Shown here in pieces: positions 1 through 8,226 of a stretch of 64,000 nucleotides of DNA. The notes under the pieces were generated by a model. That model was not told the DNA's origin and did no database searches. It saw only the letters and a list, made by a program, of their open reading frames with translations. Numbering within the stretch: the first letter of the stretch is position 1; each line of letters starts with the position of its first letter. A program made the position numbers and the translations under genes. Origin of the DNA: UBA2589 sp038120095 (GTDB lineage Bacteria; Gemmatimonadota; Gemmatimonadetes; Longimicrobiales; Gaopeijiaceae); assembly GCA_038120095.1 (NCBI GenBank), contig JAYOKZ010000007.1:38144-102143 (forward strand). The letters run 5' to 3'.

Positions 1-275
1 GAATCCATGTAGTGGATCTGGTAGGCACCCATGCGGAGGAGATCCAGGACCGGTTCATCGATCTCCACGAGTCGGCGCGACACGCACGGCGCGATGAGTC
101 CGTCGAGCCGGGCTCGGAGCCGAATGGTACCCCACGCCAGCTCGTGCGCGAACGCGCGCTCCCGAGAGGCCAGTGAGTCCGCGACACCCGCAAAGGCCCG
201 GTCGAGGCGCCTGCCTCGACCGGTCTCGACGATGACCGTGTACGCGGCCGCCCGCCCGGGCGTGACTCGACTCAG
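1..275 (-). CDS. rsmB: 16S rRNA m5C967 methyltransferase RsmB, N-terminal part (runs off the window)
   Basis: Only about the first 90 residues are present; the rest lies beyond base 1. The translation has the NusB-like RNA-binding domain that opens RsmB/Sun proteins, with the segments RERAFAHELAWGTIRLRARL and VLDLLRMGAYQIHYMD. The full enzyme methylates C967 of 16S rRNA using S-adenosylmethionine. The frame has no ATG or GTG near its beginning. The best start is a CTG at 275 that overlaps the thiG stop, so the exact start is uncertain. In many bacteria rsmB follows def-fmt directly; here three thiamine genes separate it from fmt. The identification rests on this short N-terminal piece and the operon context. 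Confidence 0.7.
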   Translation of the reverse strand, partial: MSRVTPGRAAAYTVIVETGRGRRLDRAFAGVADSLASRERAFAHELAWGTIRLRARLDGLIAPCVSRRLVEIDEPVLDLLRMGAYQIHYMD

Positions 276-1078
276 TCGAGCATTCCCGCGGTCGGAGACG
301 ACGGGACGGCGATCTCCCGCGACGGCATCCGGCCCGCGAGGTAGGCGAGTCGACCGGCGATGACGGCATGCTTCATCGCATGGGACATTCGCACGGGATC
401 GTCTGCCGCAGCGAGGGCCGTGTTCATCAAGACCCCGTCCACCCCCTGCTCCATGGTGACACATGCATCCGATGCCGTACCGACACCCGCATCCACGATG
501 ACCGGGACTTCCAGGCGACTCTTGATCTCCCGTATGAAGTACGGATTCACCACCCCGAGACCGCTTCCAATGGGACTGGCGAGAGGCATGACCGCGACAC
601 ACCCGGCGTCCTCGAGACGGAGCGCCGTGATCAAGTCGTCATTCGTATAGGCCATCACCTTGAAGCCCTCGGATGCGAGCGTCTTCGCAGCCTCGAGCGT
701 CGCATGGACATCGGGCAGGAGTGTGCGCTCGTCTCCGATGACCTCGAGTTTGACGAACTCGTTGAACCCTGCGGCGCGCGCCAGACGCGCGTATCGCACG
801 GCATCTTCCGCCGTGTAGCAGCCGGCGGTGTTGGCCAGCAGGAAGAACTCATTCGGATCGAGGTGATGCAGGATCGCCTCTTCTCGAGTTCGGTCGAGGT
901 CCACCCTACGCACCGCGACCGTCACCATCTCGGCTCCAGAAGCCCGAATCGCATCAACCATCACGCGATTCGTCTCGTATTTGCCCGTCCCGACGATCAG
1001 GCGGGTCAGGAAGCTCTCGCCTCCGATGAGCAGAGGTCCGTCCAGCCTGAGAGCATCGGTCATCATCGTATCGCTCAT
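272..1078 (-). CDS. thiG: Thiazole synthase ThiG
   Basis: ThiG condenses deoxyxylulose phosphate, dehydroglycine (or iminoacetate) and the ThiS thiocarboxylate into the thiazole phosphate of thiamine. The 268-residue length is normal for the family. The segment FVKLEVIGDERTLLPD holds the Schiff-base lysine, and the barrel end has GVDGVLMNTALAAADDP. An open frame continues upstream to 1135, but the ATG at 1078 (MSDTMMTDALRL) lies 4 bases after the thiS stop and gives the usual N-terminus. It is the last of three co-directional genes thiE-thiS-thiG. Its stop overlaps the probable beginning of rsmB. Confidence 0.95.
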   Translation of the reverse strand: MSDTMMTDALRLDGPLLIGGESFLTRLIVGTGKYETNRVMVDAIRASGAEMVTVAVRRVDLDRTREEAILHHLDPNEFFLLANTAGCYTAEDAVRYARLARAAGFNEFVKLEVIGDERTLLPDVHATLEAAKTLASEGFKVMAYTNDDLITALRLEDAGCVAVMPLASPIGSGLGVVNPYFIREIKSRLEVPVIVDAGVGTASDACVTMEQGVDGVLMNTALAAADDPVRMSHAMKHAVIAGRLAYLAGRMPSREIAVPSSPTAGMLD

Positions 1079-1082
1079 GCGA

Positions 1083-1301
1083 TCATCCCCCCCCCACGAA
1101 ATGAACCAACTCGATCGTGTCACCCTCGGCGACATCGGTGGTGTCGTAGAGGCCCCTCTCCAGAATCTCCCGATTCAGCTCCACGACCACCATTCCCGGA
1201 TGGAGGTCGAGTTTTTCGAGCAGCGATGTCACGGTCAGCCCTCGATCGAAAGCGCGAACCTTCCCATTCAGCTGAATCTCGATTGTCGTGTCGTTGAGCA
1301 T
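1083..1301 (-). CDS. thiS: Sulfur carrier protein ThiS
   Basis: This is a 72-residue ubiquitin-like sulfur carrier ending in the family's diagnostic Gly-Gly (VGGG). The C-terminal glycine is adenylated and converted to a thiocarboxylate, which donates sulfur to ThiG. The start ATG at 1301 shares a base with the thiE stop (TGATG), and thiG begins 4 bases downstream, so the three genes are almost certainly co-translated. No ThiF-type adenylyltransferase is visible in the window; it must be encoded elsewhere. Confidence 0.93.
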   Translation of the reverse strand: MLNDTTIEIQLNGKVRAFDRGLTVTSLLEKLDLHPGMVVVELNREILERGLYDTTDVAEGDTIELVHFVGGG

Positions 1302-1942
1302 CAGGCTCCCCCAGCGAACGCCTCGAGCGCCGAAATGTACTTGCTTGTGTCGGCTCGCGGAGACCCGGTGCTCCAGATCCCCGACAGGACGGCGATACCG
1401 TGCGCCCCGGAACGAAGAACCTCTCCGACGCGCGCTGGCGTCACGCCACCGATCGCCAGCACAGGAACGCTACCCGCCGCCTCCACGAGTATTTTGAGAC
1501 GATCGACCCCGAGGCCCTTCCGGTCCGGATGCGTTGCCGTCTCGAAGAGGTTGCCCAGGATGATCCAGCTGGCCCCGAAGCCCCGAGCCTCGACGACCTC
1601 ACATGCGCCATGGCAGGACGAACCCAACCGAAGCCGGCCGGCGAACCTGGAGACATCCGTCGGGCAGAGCGACCTGCGCCCAAGATGCACGGCGTTGAGG
1701 CCTGCGCCCACCGCCACATCGACCCGATCGTTCACGATCAGGACCGATCCGGCTTCGTCGGCGGGTGTCTTCAACGCAAGCGCAAGGTCGTACAGCCGAC
1801 GCCCGGATGTCCGCGGCCCACGGAGATGGAATGCGAGGGCAGGGCCCGCCGTCTCGAACAGCGCTCGCGCCTGCTGCTCGAAGTCGGAGCGGGTCAGTAC
1901 CTCATCGTCCGTGACGACGTGAAGCCGTGGCACGGCTGTCAC
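1301..1942 (-). CDS. thiE: Thiamine phosphate synthase family protein (ThiE/TenI fold)
   Basis: This 213-residue TIM-barrel protein joins the pyrimidine and thiazole halves of thiamine if it is a true ThiE. Matching motifs are NDRVDVAVGAGLNAVHLG, the GSSCHG segment, GNLFETATHPDRKGLG and LAIGGVTPARV for phosphate binding. The usual Gln after VHLG is Arg here (VHLGRRSL), and some of these features are shared with TenI-like proteins that lack synthase activity, so the exact reaction is less certain than the family. It overlaps fmt upstream (ATGA) and thiS downstream. ThiC is encoded separately near 35 kb. Confidence 0.82.
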   Translation of the reverse strand: MTAVPRLHVVTDDEVLTRSDFEQQARALFETAGPALAFHLRGPRTSGRRLYDLALALKTPADEAGSVLIVNDRVDVAVGAGLNAVHLGRRSLCPTDVSRFAGRLRLGSSCHGACEVVEARGFGASWIILGNLFETATHPDRKGLGVDRLKILVEAAGSVPVLAIGGVTPARVGEVLRSGAHGIAVLSGIWSTGSPRADTSKYISALEAFAGGA

Positions 1943-2931
1943 TCGAAGCGCTGCCCCACGCCGATGCCACGACCATGAATCCAGTCAGCAACAGGCATTC
2001 GACGCTTGCCTGGCGGTTGCACCTCATGAAATGCCACCGCGCCCTGTCCACAACGAACCACGACTCCATCCGAGGCGCTCGCCAGCATCACCGTTCCTGA
2101 TCTCGTCTCTGGGGGAAGGGTCGGCGCTCCTCCGTTGTTGTGCAGTCGCCCGGGTTCGAGAGCCCCGACTTCTTCCTCGCTCCAGACACCTGGCCGAAAC
2201 AGCTTGACCGACGTGCCTCCGAGCTGGGTCCACGCCCCCGGAGCGGCGTCCATCCCACGGACGTGTGCCGCCACGGCTGTCGCTGAGCGCGTCCAGTCGA
2301 TACGCGCGACCGCGCGATCCACCTTCGGAGCGAACGTCGCAGCATCGTGGTCCTGCTCGCGCTCCTCGGCCGCCCCAGCGGCCAGCAGCGCCAGCGCTTC
2401 GATCAGCGCCTCGGCTCCGAGTTCTGAGAGCCGCACGGTCAGATCGCCCGAGGTCTCGTCGTCGAAGACAGGTTCCGATACCTGATGGATGATCGGCCCT
2501 GCATCCAGACCCTCCACCATCCGCATGATCGTCACACCCGTGGTGGGGAATCCGCGTGCAATGGCCCAGTGGATGGGCGCTGCACCGCGCAGCTCGGGTA
2601 GAAGTGAGGCATGCACATTGATCGAACCCCCGGGCGGCAGATCCAGCACCTCGGGCCTGAGGATATGCCCATACGCGACGACGACCGAGAGATCGGGCTC
2701 CAGCGCCCGAATCGCCGCCAAGAACTCACCACCCCGAGGCACGTCTGGTGTCAGAACGGGAAAGCCCTGTTCCAGAGCCACGTCCTTCACCGGCGAAGCC
2801 TGGAGCCGGCGTCCCCGGCCAGCAGGGCGATCCGGCTGCGTCACGACCCCGACGACCTCGAAACCCTCGTCGTCGAGGGCCCGCAGGGACGGTACAGCGA
2901 ACGCTGGTGTGCCCCAGAAGAGGATCTTCAC
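1939..2931 (-). CDS. fmt: Methionyl-tRNA formyltransferase
   Basis: Fmt adds a formyl group from 10-formyltetrahydrofolate to initiator Met-tRNA. The 330-residue protein has the N-terminal KILFWGTPAFAVPSL, a catalytic core with INVHASLLPELRGAAPIHWA and GVTIMRMVEGLDAGPII, and a C-terminal domain. The frame stays open upstream to 3210 with low-complexity sequence, but the GTG at 2931 overlaps the def stop as GTGA and begins exactly at the family N-terminus, so it is chosen. Its 3' end overlaps the thiE start by four bases. Confidence 0.96.
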   Translation of the reverse strand: MKILFWGTPAFAVPSLRALDDEGFEVVGVVTQPDRPAGRGRRLQASPVKDVALEQGFPVLTPDVPRGGEFLAAIRALEPDLSVVVAYGHILRPEVLDLPPGGSINVHASLLPELRGAAPIHWAIARGFPTTGVTIMRMVEGLDAGPIIHQVSEPVFDDETSGDLTVRLSELGAEALIEALALLAAGAAEEREQDHDAATFAPKVDRAVARIDWTRSATAVAAHVRGMDAAPGAWTQLGGTSVKLFRPGVWSEEEVGALEPGRLHNNGGAPTLPPETRSGTVMLASASDGVVVRCGQGAVAFHEVQPPGKRRMPVADWIHGRGIGVGQRFE

Positions 2932-3461
2932 CCGGACTCCGCCAGAGCTTCCGCCTCCAGCTTCTTCCATTTCTTCAGAAGCATCCGGCGCTTGAGCGGA
3001 GAGACCCGGTCGACGAAGAGAATTCCGTCGATATGATCGATCTCGTGCTGAAGAGCGCGGGCGAAGAGTTCGTCGGCATCGATGACCAGCTCCTTGCCCC
3101 AGGGGTCCTTCCCCTCGACCGTCACCGCCACCGGCCTTTGGACCACCTCCTCCAGACCCGGCATGCTGAGGCAGCCCTCCGACTGTTTGGCGACCTCCTT
3201 GCTGGACCATGTGATGGTCGGGTTCACAAGAGCGATGCGCCGAGGTTCCGGGTCGTCTTCGTCCTGTCTGCGCAGGTCGACGACGATGACGCGGGTAGAG
3301 ACCCCGATTTGAGGAGCCGCCAAACCGATCCCGTCCGCGTGATACATCGTCTCGAACATATCCCGGACGAGCGCGCGCAGATCGTCATCGAAGACCGAAA
3401 CGTCCTCAGCCTCGACCCGAAGAACCGGGTCCCCCAGATAAACGATCTCTCGAATGGCCAT
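2928..3461 (-). CDS. def: Peptide deformylase
   Basis: This enzyme removes the formyl group from nascent protein N-termini and is the functional partner of fmt. The 177-residue protein carries the three family motifs in order: GIGLAAPQIG, EGCLSMPG (metal-binding Cys) and HEIDHIDG (two metal-binding His and the catalytic Glu). The start is the ATG at 3461 (MAIREIVYLGDPVL); the open frame continues upstream to 4013 but only as a shadow of tgt and yajC. It lies 17 bases after yajC and overlaps fmt by GTGA. Confidence 0.97.
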   Translation of the reverse strand: MAIREIVYLGDPVLRVEAEDVSVFDDDLRALVRDMFETMYHADGIGLAAPQIGVSTRVIVVDLRRQDEDDPEPRRIALVNPTITWSSKEVAKQSEGCLSMPGLEEVVQRPVAVTVEGKDPWGKELVIDADELFARALQHEIDHIDGILFVDRVSPLKRRMLLKKWKKLEAEALAESG

Positions 3462-3478
3462 GGCTACGCTGCTCCGGG

Positions 3479-3802
3479 TTACTCTTCCTTCGGCTCGCCT
3501 TTGATGTCGAGCACGGCAGCAACGCGTCCCCGGTCGACGGTGACTCGAGTGTTGTCGCCTGTCCGCAAGGTCAGACGATGCCCGTCGGCATGAACGATCT
3601 TGCCGATGAGTCCACCGTTCGTGACGATCTCGTCGCCCTTCTTCACTCCCTCCACCATCGCCTCGTGACGCTTCCGCTCCTTCACCTGAGGGCGAATCAG
3701 CAGGAAGTAGAAGATCGGGATGATCAGAGCAAAATTGAGCATCATGCGCAGACCGAAATTCTGATCTGGCGAGGCCTGCAGCAGCAACGTGAGAGGAGTC
3801 AC
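3479..3802 (-). CDS. yajC: Preprotein translocase accessory subunit YajC
   Basis: YajC associates with the SecDF part of the Sec translocon in the inner membrane. The 107-residue protein has a single membrane helix (MLNFALIIPIFYFLLIRPQ) followed by the conserved KERKRHEAMVEGVKKGDEIV and TNGGLIGKIV segments. The start is a GTG at 3802 preceded by a good ribosome binding site (AAGGAAG) at 6-base spacing. It sits 11 bases after tgt, the usual neighbour. SecD and SecF are not in the window. Confidence 0.95.
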   Translation of the reverse strand: MTPLTLLLQASPDQNFGLRMMLNFALIIPIFYFLLIRPQVKERKRHEAMVEGVKKGDEIVTNGGLIGKIVHADGHRLTLRTGDNTRVTVDRGRVAAVLDIKGEPKEE

Positions 3803-3813
3803 AGCGAACTTCC

Positions 3814-4941
3814 TTACTTACGGTAACGTTCGAGCCAGTCCCTCTTCCATGGATCGAAGGTCCCGTCGAGCACTCGACGACGAGCCTCCTCACCGAGCCG
3901 GACGAGGAACCGGAGGTTGTGGATCGAGATGAGTCGCAAAGGCAGCCACTCTGCCGATGAGACCAGATGACGAAGATAAGCTCGATCGTAACGTCCGCAG
4001 GTATAGCAATCACAGCCGGGATCGATCGGACGTCTATCGCTCTTGAACCTGGCTGCCTTCAGGTTGATCTGGCCACCTTCACTGGTCCACGCAGAGCCGT
4101 GTCGCGCATTTCGGGTCGGAGCGACGCAATCGAAGAGGTCACATCCGCGCGCTACAGCCTCCAGGAGGTCGTCCGGATAACCGACACCCATGAGGTAGCG
4201 GGGTCGATCAGCCGGAAGTTCGGAGTCCAGAAGCTCCAGTGTTCGCCACATGTCGGGCTTGGCTTCGCCAACGCTCAGACCGCCAATTCCGAAGCCCGGC
4301 CAGTCGTACATGTCCATGAACTGGCGCGCATGAGCGCGACGCAGGTCATCGAACACATTGCCCTGGAGGACAGGAAAGAGCGCCTGTGCGGGCACATCCT
4401 TCTGACGACCGAGTTCGCTGAAGCGCGATCGGCACCGGTCGAGCCAGGCGAGCGTGCGTCGGTTTGCCTCCTCCGCCGTTCGACGGTCGCAGCCGCCGGG
4501 AGGGCATTCGTCGAATGCCATGATGACATCCGCACCGAGGGTCCGCTGAATGTCCATCACCGACTCCGGCGTGAATCGGTGGCGGGACCCGTCGATGTGG
4601 CTTCGGAATTCAACTCCGTCGTCGTGGATCTGCCTGATCCCGGCGAGAGAGAAGACCTGAAATCCGCCGCTGTCTGTCAGGATCGGTCCATCCCAACGCA
4701 TGAAGTCATGGAGTCCGCCCAGATCTCGAACCAGTTCGTGACCAGGGCGCAGGTACAAATGGTAGGTATTGGCGAGGACGACGCGGGCACCCAGCGCCTC
4801 CAGTTCCTCCGTGACCAGTCCCTTGACCGTGCCGCCTGTTCCCACCGGCATGAACGATGGGGTCTCGACATCGCCGTGAGGGGTCGAGAAGGAGCCCGCT
4901 CGAGCGGAGCCATCCACGGCAGACAGGGCGAAGTCGAACAT
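3814..4941 (-). CDS. tgt: tRNA-guanine transglycosylase
   Basis: Tgt exchanges guanine 34 for preQ1 in tRNAs with GUN anticodons, an early step of queuosine modification. The 375-residue protein shows GPILTDSGGFQVFSL in the base-binding pocket, FDCVAPTRNARHG with the nucleophilic Asp, and a C-terminal zinc site CDCYTCGRYDRAYLRH. It follows queA by 69 bases and precedes yajC, a common bacterial order. The enzymes that make preQ1 are not in this window. Confidence 0.97.
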   Translation of the reverse strand: MFDFALSAVDGSARAGSFSTPHGDVETPSFMPVGTGGTVKGLVTEELEALGARVVLANTYHLYLRPGHELVRDLGGLHDFMRWDGPILTDSGGFQVFSLAGIRQIHDDGVEFRSHIDGSRHRFTPESVMDIQRTLGADVIMAFDECPPGGCDRRTAEEANRRTLAWLDRCRSRFSELGRQKDVPAQALFPVLQGNVFDDLRRAHARQFMDMYDWPGFGIGGLSVGEAKPDMWRTLELLDSELPADRPRYLMGVGYPDDLLEAVARGCDLFDCVAPTRNARHGSAWTSEGGQINLKAARFKSDRRPIDPGCDCYTCGRYDRAYLRHLVSSAEWLPLRLISIHNLRFLVRLGEEARRRVLDGTFDPWKRDWLERYRK

Positions 4942-5010
4942 ACGAGCAATCTAACCGAAGTGACGGCAGGATCCGGCCACCGCACGATTCACCGGCAACG
5001 TATGGACTGC

Positions 5011-6069
5011 TCAACGTACCGGAGGCATCACCGCCATGGCGTCGCCGTACGAATAGAAGCGGTACTTCTTACGAACGGCTTCTCGATAGGCACCCATGAC
5101 CCGTTCATGTCCGCCGAGGGCCGCAACCAGCATGATCAGCGTGGAGCGCGGAAGGTGAAAGTTGGTCAGCAGAGCATCCACGACCCGGAACGTGTACGGC
5201 GGCCGGATGAAGAGTTCGGTCTCTGCCCAGCCCGACCGCAACGTACCGTCCTCGCGAGCTGCTGACTCGAGGGACCGCACCGCCGTGGTTCCGACCGCCC
5301 ACACCCGACCACCACGGGCTCTGGTTCGCAGGACTGCCTCGCACACGTCGGGCGGCACAAAGTAGCGCTCCCGATGCATGGGGTGATCCGAGGCATCATC
5401 GACCTCTACCGGCCGGAAGGTACCGATCCCCACATGGAGCGTGACAGCTGCCCGCTCGACCCCCCGTGCCTCGATATCTTCGAGCATCTGCAGAGTGAAA
5501 TGCAGTCCAGCGGTCGGCGCCGCCACGGATCCTCCGTTACGTGCGTACACTGTCTGATATCGATCCCGATCGACTTCGTCGGCTGCCCGGCCGATGTACG
5601 GCGGCAGGGGGACGGTACCGTAGCGCTCCAGGGCAACCTGGATGTCCAGCGGTGTCTCGAGTCGTACCAGCCGGTTTCCGGAGGGGAGAACGTCCACGAC
5701 GGTCACCGAGAGATCGTCTGCGATCTCGATCTCGTGCCCCGTCTTCAGCCGGCGCCCCGGTCGCACGAGGGCCTCCCACAACCGGTCGCTGCCCCCGACT
5801 TCGCTCGGAGCCAGAAGAAGTACCTCTGCACGGGCGCCGGTGGGTTTTCGTCCCTGCAGACGCGCAGGCAGGACTTTCGACTCGTTGACCACGAGAAGGT
5901 CTCCGGGATCGAGTAGTTCGACGAAGTCGCGAACCCGACGATGCTCGAACGAGCCGGCCGACGGGACGACAAGCAGCCGGCTTTCGTCACGCCGGCGCGA
6001 GGGTCGCTGCGCGATCAGCGCATCCGGAAGGTCGTACGTGTAGTCGGAGACACGACCGCTCACGGGCAC
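5011..6069 (-). CDS. queA: S-adenosylmethionine:tRNA ribosyltransferase-isomerase QueA
   Basis: QueA transfers the ribosyl part of S-adenosylmethionine to preQ1 in tRNA to form epoxyqueuosine. The 352-residue protein has the family opening SDYTYDLPDALIAQRP, then RDESRLLVV, the PTAGLHFT segment and the C-terminal LLTNFHLPRSTLIMLVAA. The start is a GTG at 6069; a second GTG at 6063 would also fit. It lies 24 bases after ruvB and just before tgt, so the queuosine pair forms the middle of the ruv-to-fmt operon. Confidence 0.97.
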   Translation of the reverse strand: MPVSGRVSDYTYDLPDALIAQRPSRRRDESRLLVVPSAGSFEHRRVRDFVELLDPGDLLVVNESKVLPARLQGRKPTGARAEVLLLAPSEVGGSDRLWEALVRPGRRLKTGHEIEIADDLSVTVVDVLPSGNRLVRLETPLDIQVALERYGTVPLPPYIGRAADEVDRDRYQTVYARNGGSVAAPTAGLHFTLQMLEDIEARGVERAAVTLHVGIGTFRPVEVDDASDHPMHRERYFVPPDVCEAVLRTRARGGRVWAVGTTAVRSLESAAREDGTLRSGWAETELFIRPPYTFRVVDALLTNFHLPRSTLIMLVAALGGHERVMGAYREAVRKKYRFYSYGDAMAVMPPVR

Positions 6070-6093
6070 TCATCGCTCACTGCCCGGCTCCGG

Positions 6094-7149
6094 CTACTCG
6101 TCAGACGAGAAGAGGGAGCCCTGATCTTCACCACGGGATGTTTCCGACCCCGGAATCGTATACCCGAAGTGCCGAAACGCCCGCGGAGTGGCAACGCGGC
6201 CCTGAGGCGTGCGCTGGAGAAACCCTTCCATGATGAGGAAAGGCTCGTAGACCTCCTCGAGTGTTGTCGCATCCTCGCCCATCGCCACCGCGAGAGAGTT
6301 CAGGCCGACCGGACCTCCCTCGAACTTCTCGATCAAGGTCTTGAGCACCTGACCATCCATTTCATCCAGACCGTATTCGTCGACATCGAGCAGTTGGAGG
6401 GCCGCCTGAGCGACCGGCCCGTCGATCCGGCCGTTCGCCCGGACCTGCGCATAGTCGCGCACCCGCCGAAGAAGCCGATTCGCGACCCGGGGCGTACCAC
6501 GCGAGCGACGAGCGATCTCCGACGCCCCCTCGGAGGTGGAGTCGACGTCGAGAATGTCGGCGCTGCGCCGAACGATCGTCACCAGCTCTTCCGGAGGGTA
6601 ATAGTTCATCCGCTGCACGATCCCGAATCGTGCGCGCATCGGTGCGGTGAGGGAGCCGAACCGCGTGGTCGCGCCGACGAGGGTGAAGCGCTCGATTTTC
6701 ATCGTCATCGTCTGAGCCTTGGGACCATCGGACAGTCGGATGTCGACCTGCCAGTCCTCCATCGCCGGGTAGAGAAACTCCTCGATGATGGGCCGCAGGC
6801 GATGGATCTCGTCGATGAAGAGAATGTCACCCTCTCGCTGATTCGTCAGGATCCCCACGAGGTCCGCAGGTTTTTCGAGGACGGGTCCCGAGGTCGTCTT
6901 GATGTTCACACCCATCTCGCGCGCGAGCAGGGCAGCGAGCGTCGTCTTGCCCAGACCCGGCGGGCCGTGAAACAGCACATGATCGAGCGGCTCTTTTCGA
7001 AGACGCGCGGCCTCGATGGCAATGGATAGGGCGTCCCGGACCTTGGGCTGGCCGATAAACTCCGCCAGGCGGTTGGGCCGCAGGGACGGCTCTGCCTGAA
7101 CGTCCTCCGAGAGCGACTCCGGCGTCGTGATCTGCGTGTGCTCTGTCAT
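6094..7149 (-). CDS. ruvB: Holliday junction branch migration ATPase RuvB
   Basis: RuvB is the hexameric AAA+ motor that drives branch migration with RuvA. The 351-residue protein has Walker A (FHGPPGLGKTTLA), Walker B (ILFIDEIHRL), sensor 1 (LVGATTRFG) and the arginine-finger region (APMRARFG), then the winged-helix C-terminus. The start ATG at 7149 (MTEHTQITTPE) is 7 bases after the ruvA stop; upstream codons in the same frame are a shadow of ruvA. Confidence 0.98.
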   Translation of the reverse strand: MTEHTQITTPESLSEDVQAEPSLRPNRLAEFIGQPKVRDALSIAIEAARLRKEPLDHVLFHGPPGLGKTTLAALLAREMGVNIKTTSGPVLEKPADLVGILTNQREGDILFIDEIHRLRPIIEEFLYPAMEDWQVDIRLSDGPKAQTMTMKIERFTLVGATTRFGSLTAPMRARFGIVQRMNYYPPEELVTIVRRSADILDVDSTSEGASEIARRSRGTPRVANRLLRRVRDYAQVRANGRIDGPVAQAALQLLDVDEYGLDEMDGQVLKTLIEKFEGGPVGLNSLAVAMGEDATTLEEVYEPFLIMEGFLQRTPQGRVATPRAFRHFGYTIPGSETSRGEDQGSLFSSDE

Positions 7150-7156
7150 GGTTTTC

Positions 7157-7744
7157 CTAACCGGCCAGGGCTCGCCGGATGAGGTCCTCCGTCGTCTCGG
7201 GAATACCGGCCTCGAGAACGTCGCGCACGGCCTTGTCTGCGTCGCCGAACGAATATCCCAACGCAACCAGCGCCTGCACGGCCTCCTGGGCGCCGCCAGG
7301 CGGCGCGGTGCCATCAGCCGACGGCGACAGTACGGCGATGTCCGCGACCTTGTCCGCCAGATCGAGGGCGATCTTTTCGGCTTTCTTCCGGCCAATGCCG
7401 CTTATCTGCTGAAGGGCGACGGTATCCTTCTCGATGAGTGCCCGGGCTAACCGCTCCGAGGAGTATGTCGACATCATGGCCAGAGCCACCTTGGCCCCGA
7501 CGCCGGACGCCGTGAGCAGGCGCCGAAACAACGCGCGCTCGCGTGCATCGATGAAGCCGTAGAGCGCAACCGACGTTTCGGATACGACCTGAACGGTCCT
7601 GAGTGAGATCGGGCTCCCGGGAGATGGAAGCCGCTCGAGCACGGTCAGAGGAGCCTCCACCTCATACACGACACCTCCGCCGGTTTCGATCTCCACCCGT
7701 TCCCCCTCACGACCGAGGAGTACGCCCTGCAGACGGGAGATCAT
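7157..7744 (-). CDS. ruvA: Holliday junction binding protein RuvA
   Basis: RuvA binds four-way junctions and recruits RuvB. The 195-residue protein has the OB-fold beginning (MISRLQGVLLGREG), two helix-hairpin-helix motifs (LLTASGVGAKVALAMM and QQISGIGRKKAEKIALDL) and the C-terminal RuvB-binding domain (VQALVALGYSFGDADKAV). The chosen ATG at 7744 overlaps the ruvC stop as ATGA; ten further upstream codons are open but lie inside ruvC. Confidence 0.97.
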   Translation of the reverse strand: MISRLQGVLLGREGERVEIETGGGVVYEVEAPLTVLERLPSPGSPISLRTVQVVSETSVALYGFIDARERALFRRLLTASGVGAKVALAMMSTYSSERLARALIEKDTVALQQISGIGRKKAEKIALDLADKVADIAVLSPSADGTAPPGGAQEAVQALVALGYSFGDADKAVRDVLEAGIPETTEDLIRRALAG

Positions 7745-8226
7745 CGAGGGAAGCTTCCGACCATGCAGTGGCACAGCGCTGCTGCCACACCGTCCGCCGC
7801 GTCGGCCGGGCTTGGAACCTCGCTGAGCCTCAGCTGCTGCTTGACCATGAAGCCAACCTGATCCTTTGTTGCGTTACCGGTACCGGTCACGGCCTTCTTG
7901 ATGTGCCGGGGAGCGTACTCGGCAATCATAACGTGGCGGTGAGCCGCGGCGAGAAGAATCGCACCTCGGGCGTGGCCGAGCTTCAGAGCACTCTGTGCGT
8001 TCTTGCCGTGAAAGACGTCTTCGACCACCACGACATCCGGGGCATGGCGGACGATGACCGCGGCGACGGCGTCATAGATCTCACGAATCCGCACGGGCAA
8101 TGATTCCCGGGCCGACGTCCGGATGACCCCGCACTCGACGAGCGACACGGAGGCATCGTTCCCGCGCCGAACCAGGCCGAACCCGGTTACGGCCGTCCCC
8201 GGGTCGATCCCGAGGACCAGGCTCAC
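7741..8226 (-). CDS. ruvC: Holliday junction endonuclease RuvC
   Basis: RuvC resolves Holliday junctions. The 161-residue protein has the RNase H-like acidic residues in LGIDPGTAVTGFG near the start, VVVEDVFHGKNAQSALKLG in the middle and ADAADGVAAALCH at the end. The GTG start at 8226 overlaps the yebC stop as GTGA and gives the normal N-terminus. It heads the ruvC-ruvA-ruvB triplet. Confidence 0.97.
   Translation of the reverse strand: MSLVLGIDPGTAVTGFGLVRRGNDASVSLVECGVIRTSARESLPVRIREIYDAVAAVIVRHAPDVVVVEDVFHGKNAQSALKLGHARGAILLAAAHRHVMIAEYAPRHIKKAVTGTGNATKDQVGFMVKQQLRLSEVPSPADAADGVAAALCHCMVGSFPR

Noticed and set aside
2932..3210. A longer Fmt with about 90 extra N-terminal residues
   Set aside because: The extension is Gly/Arg-rich, overlaps def in another frame, and the GTG at 2931 gives the standard Fmt start with a GTGA overlap.
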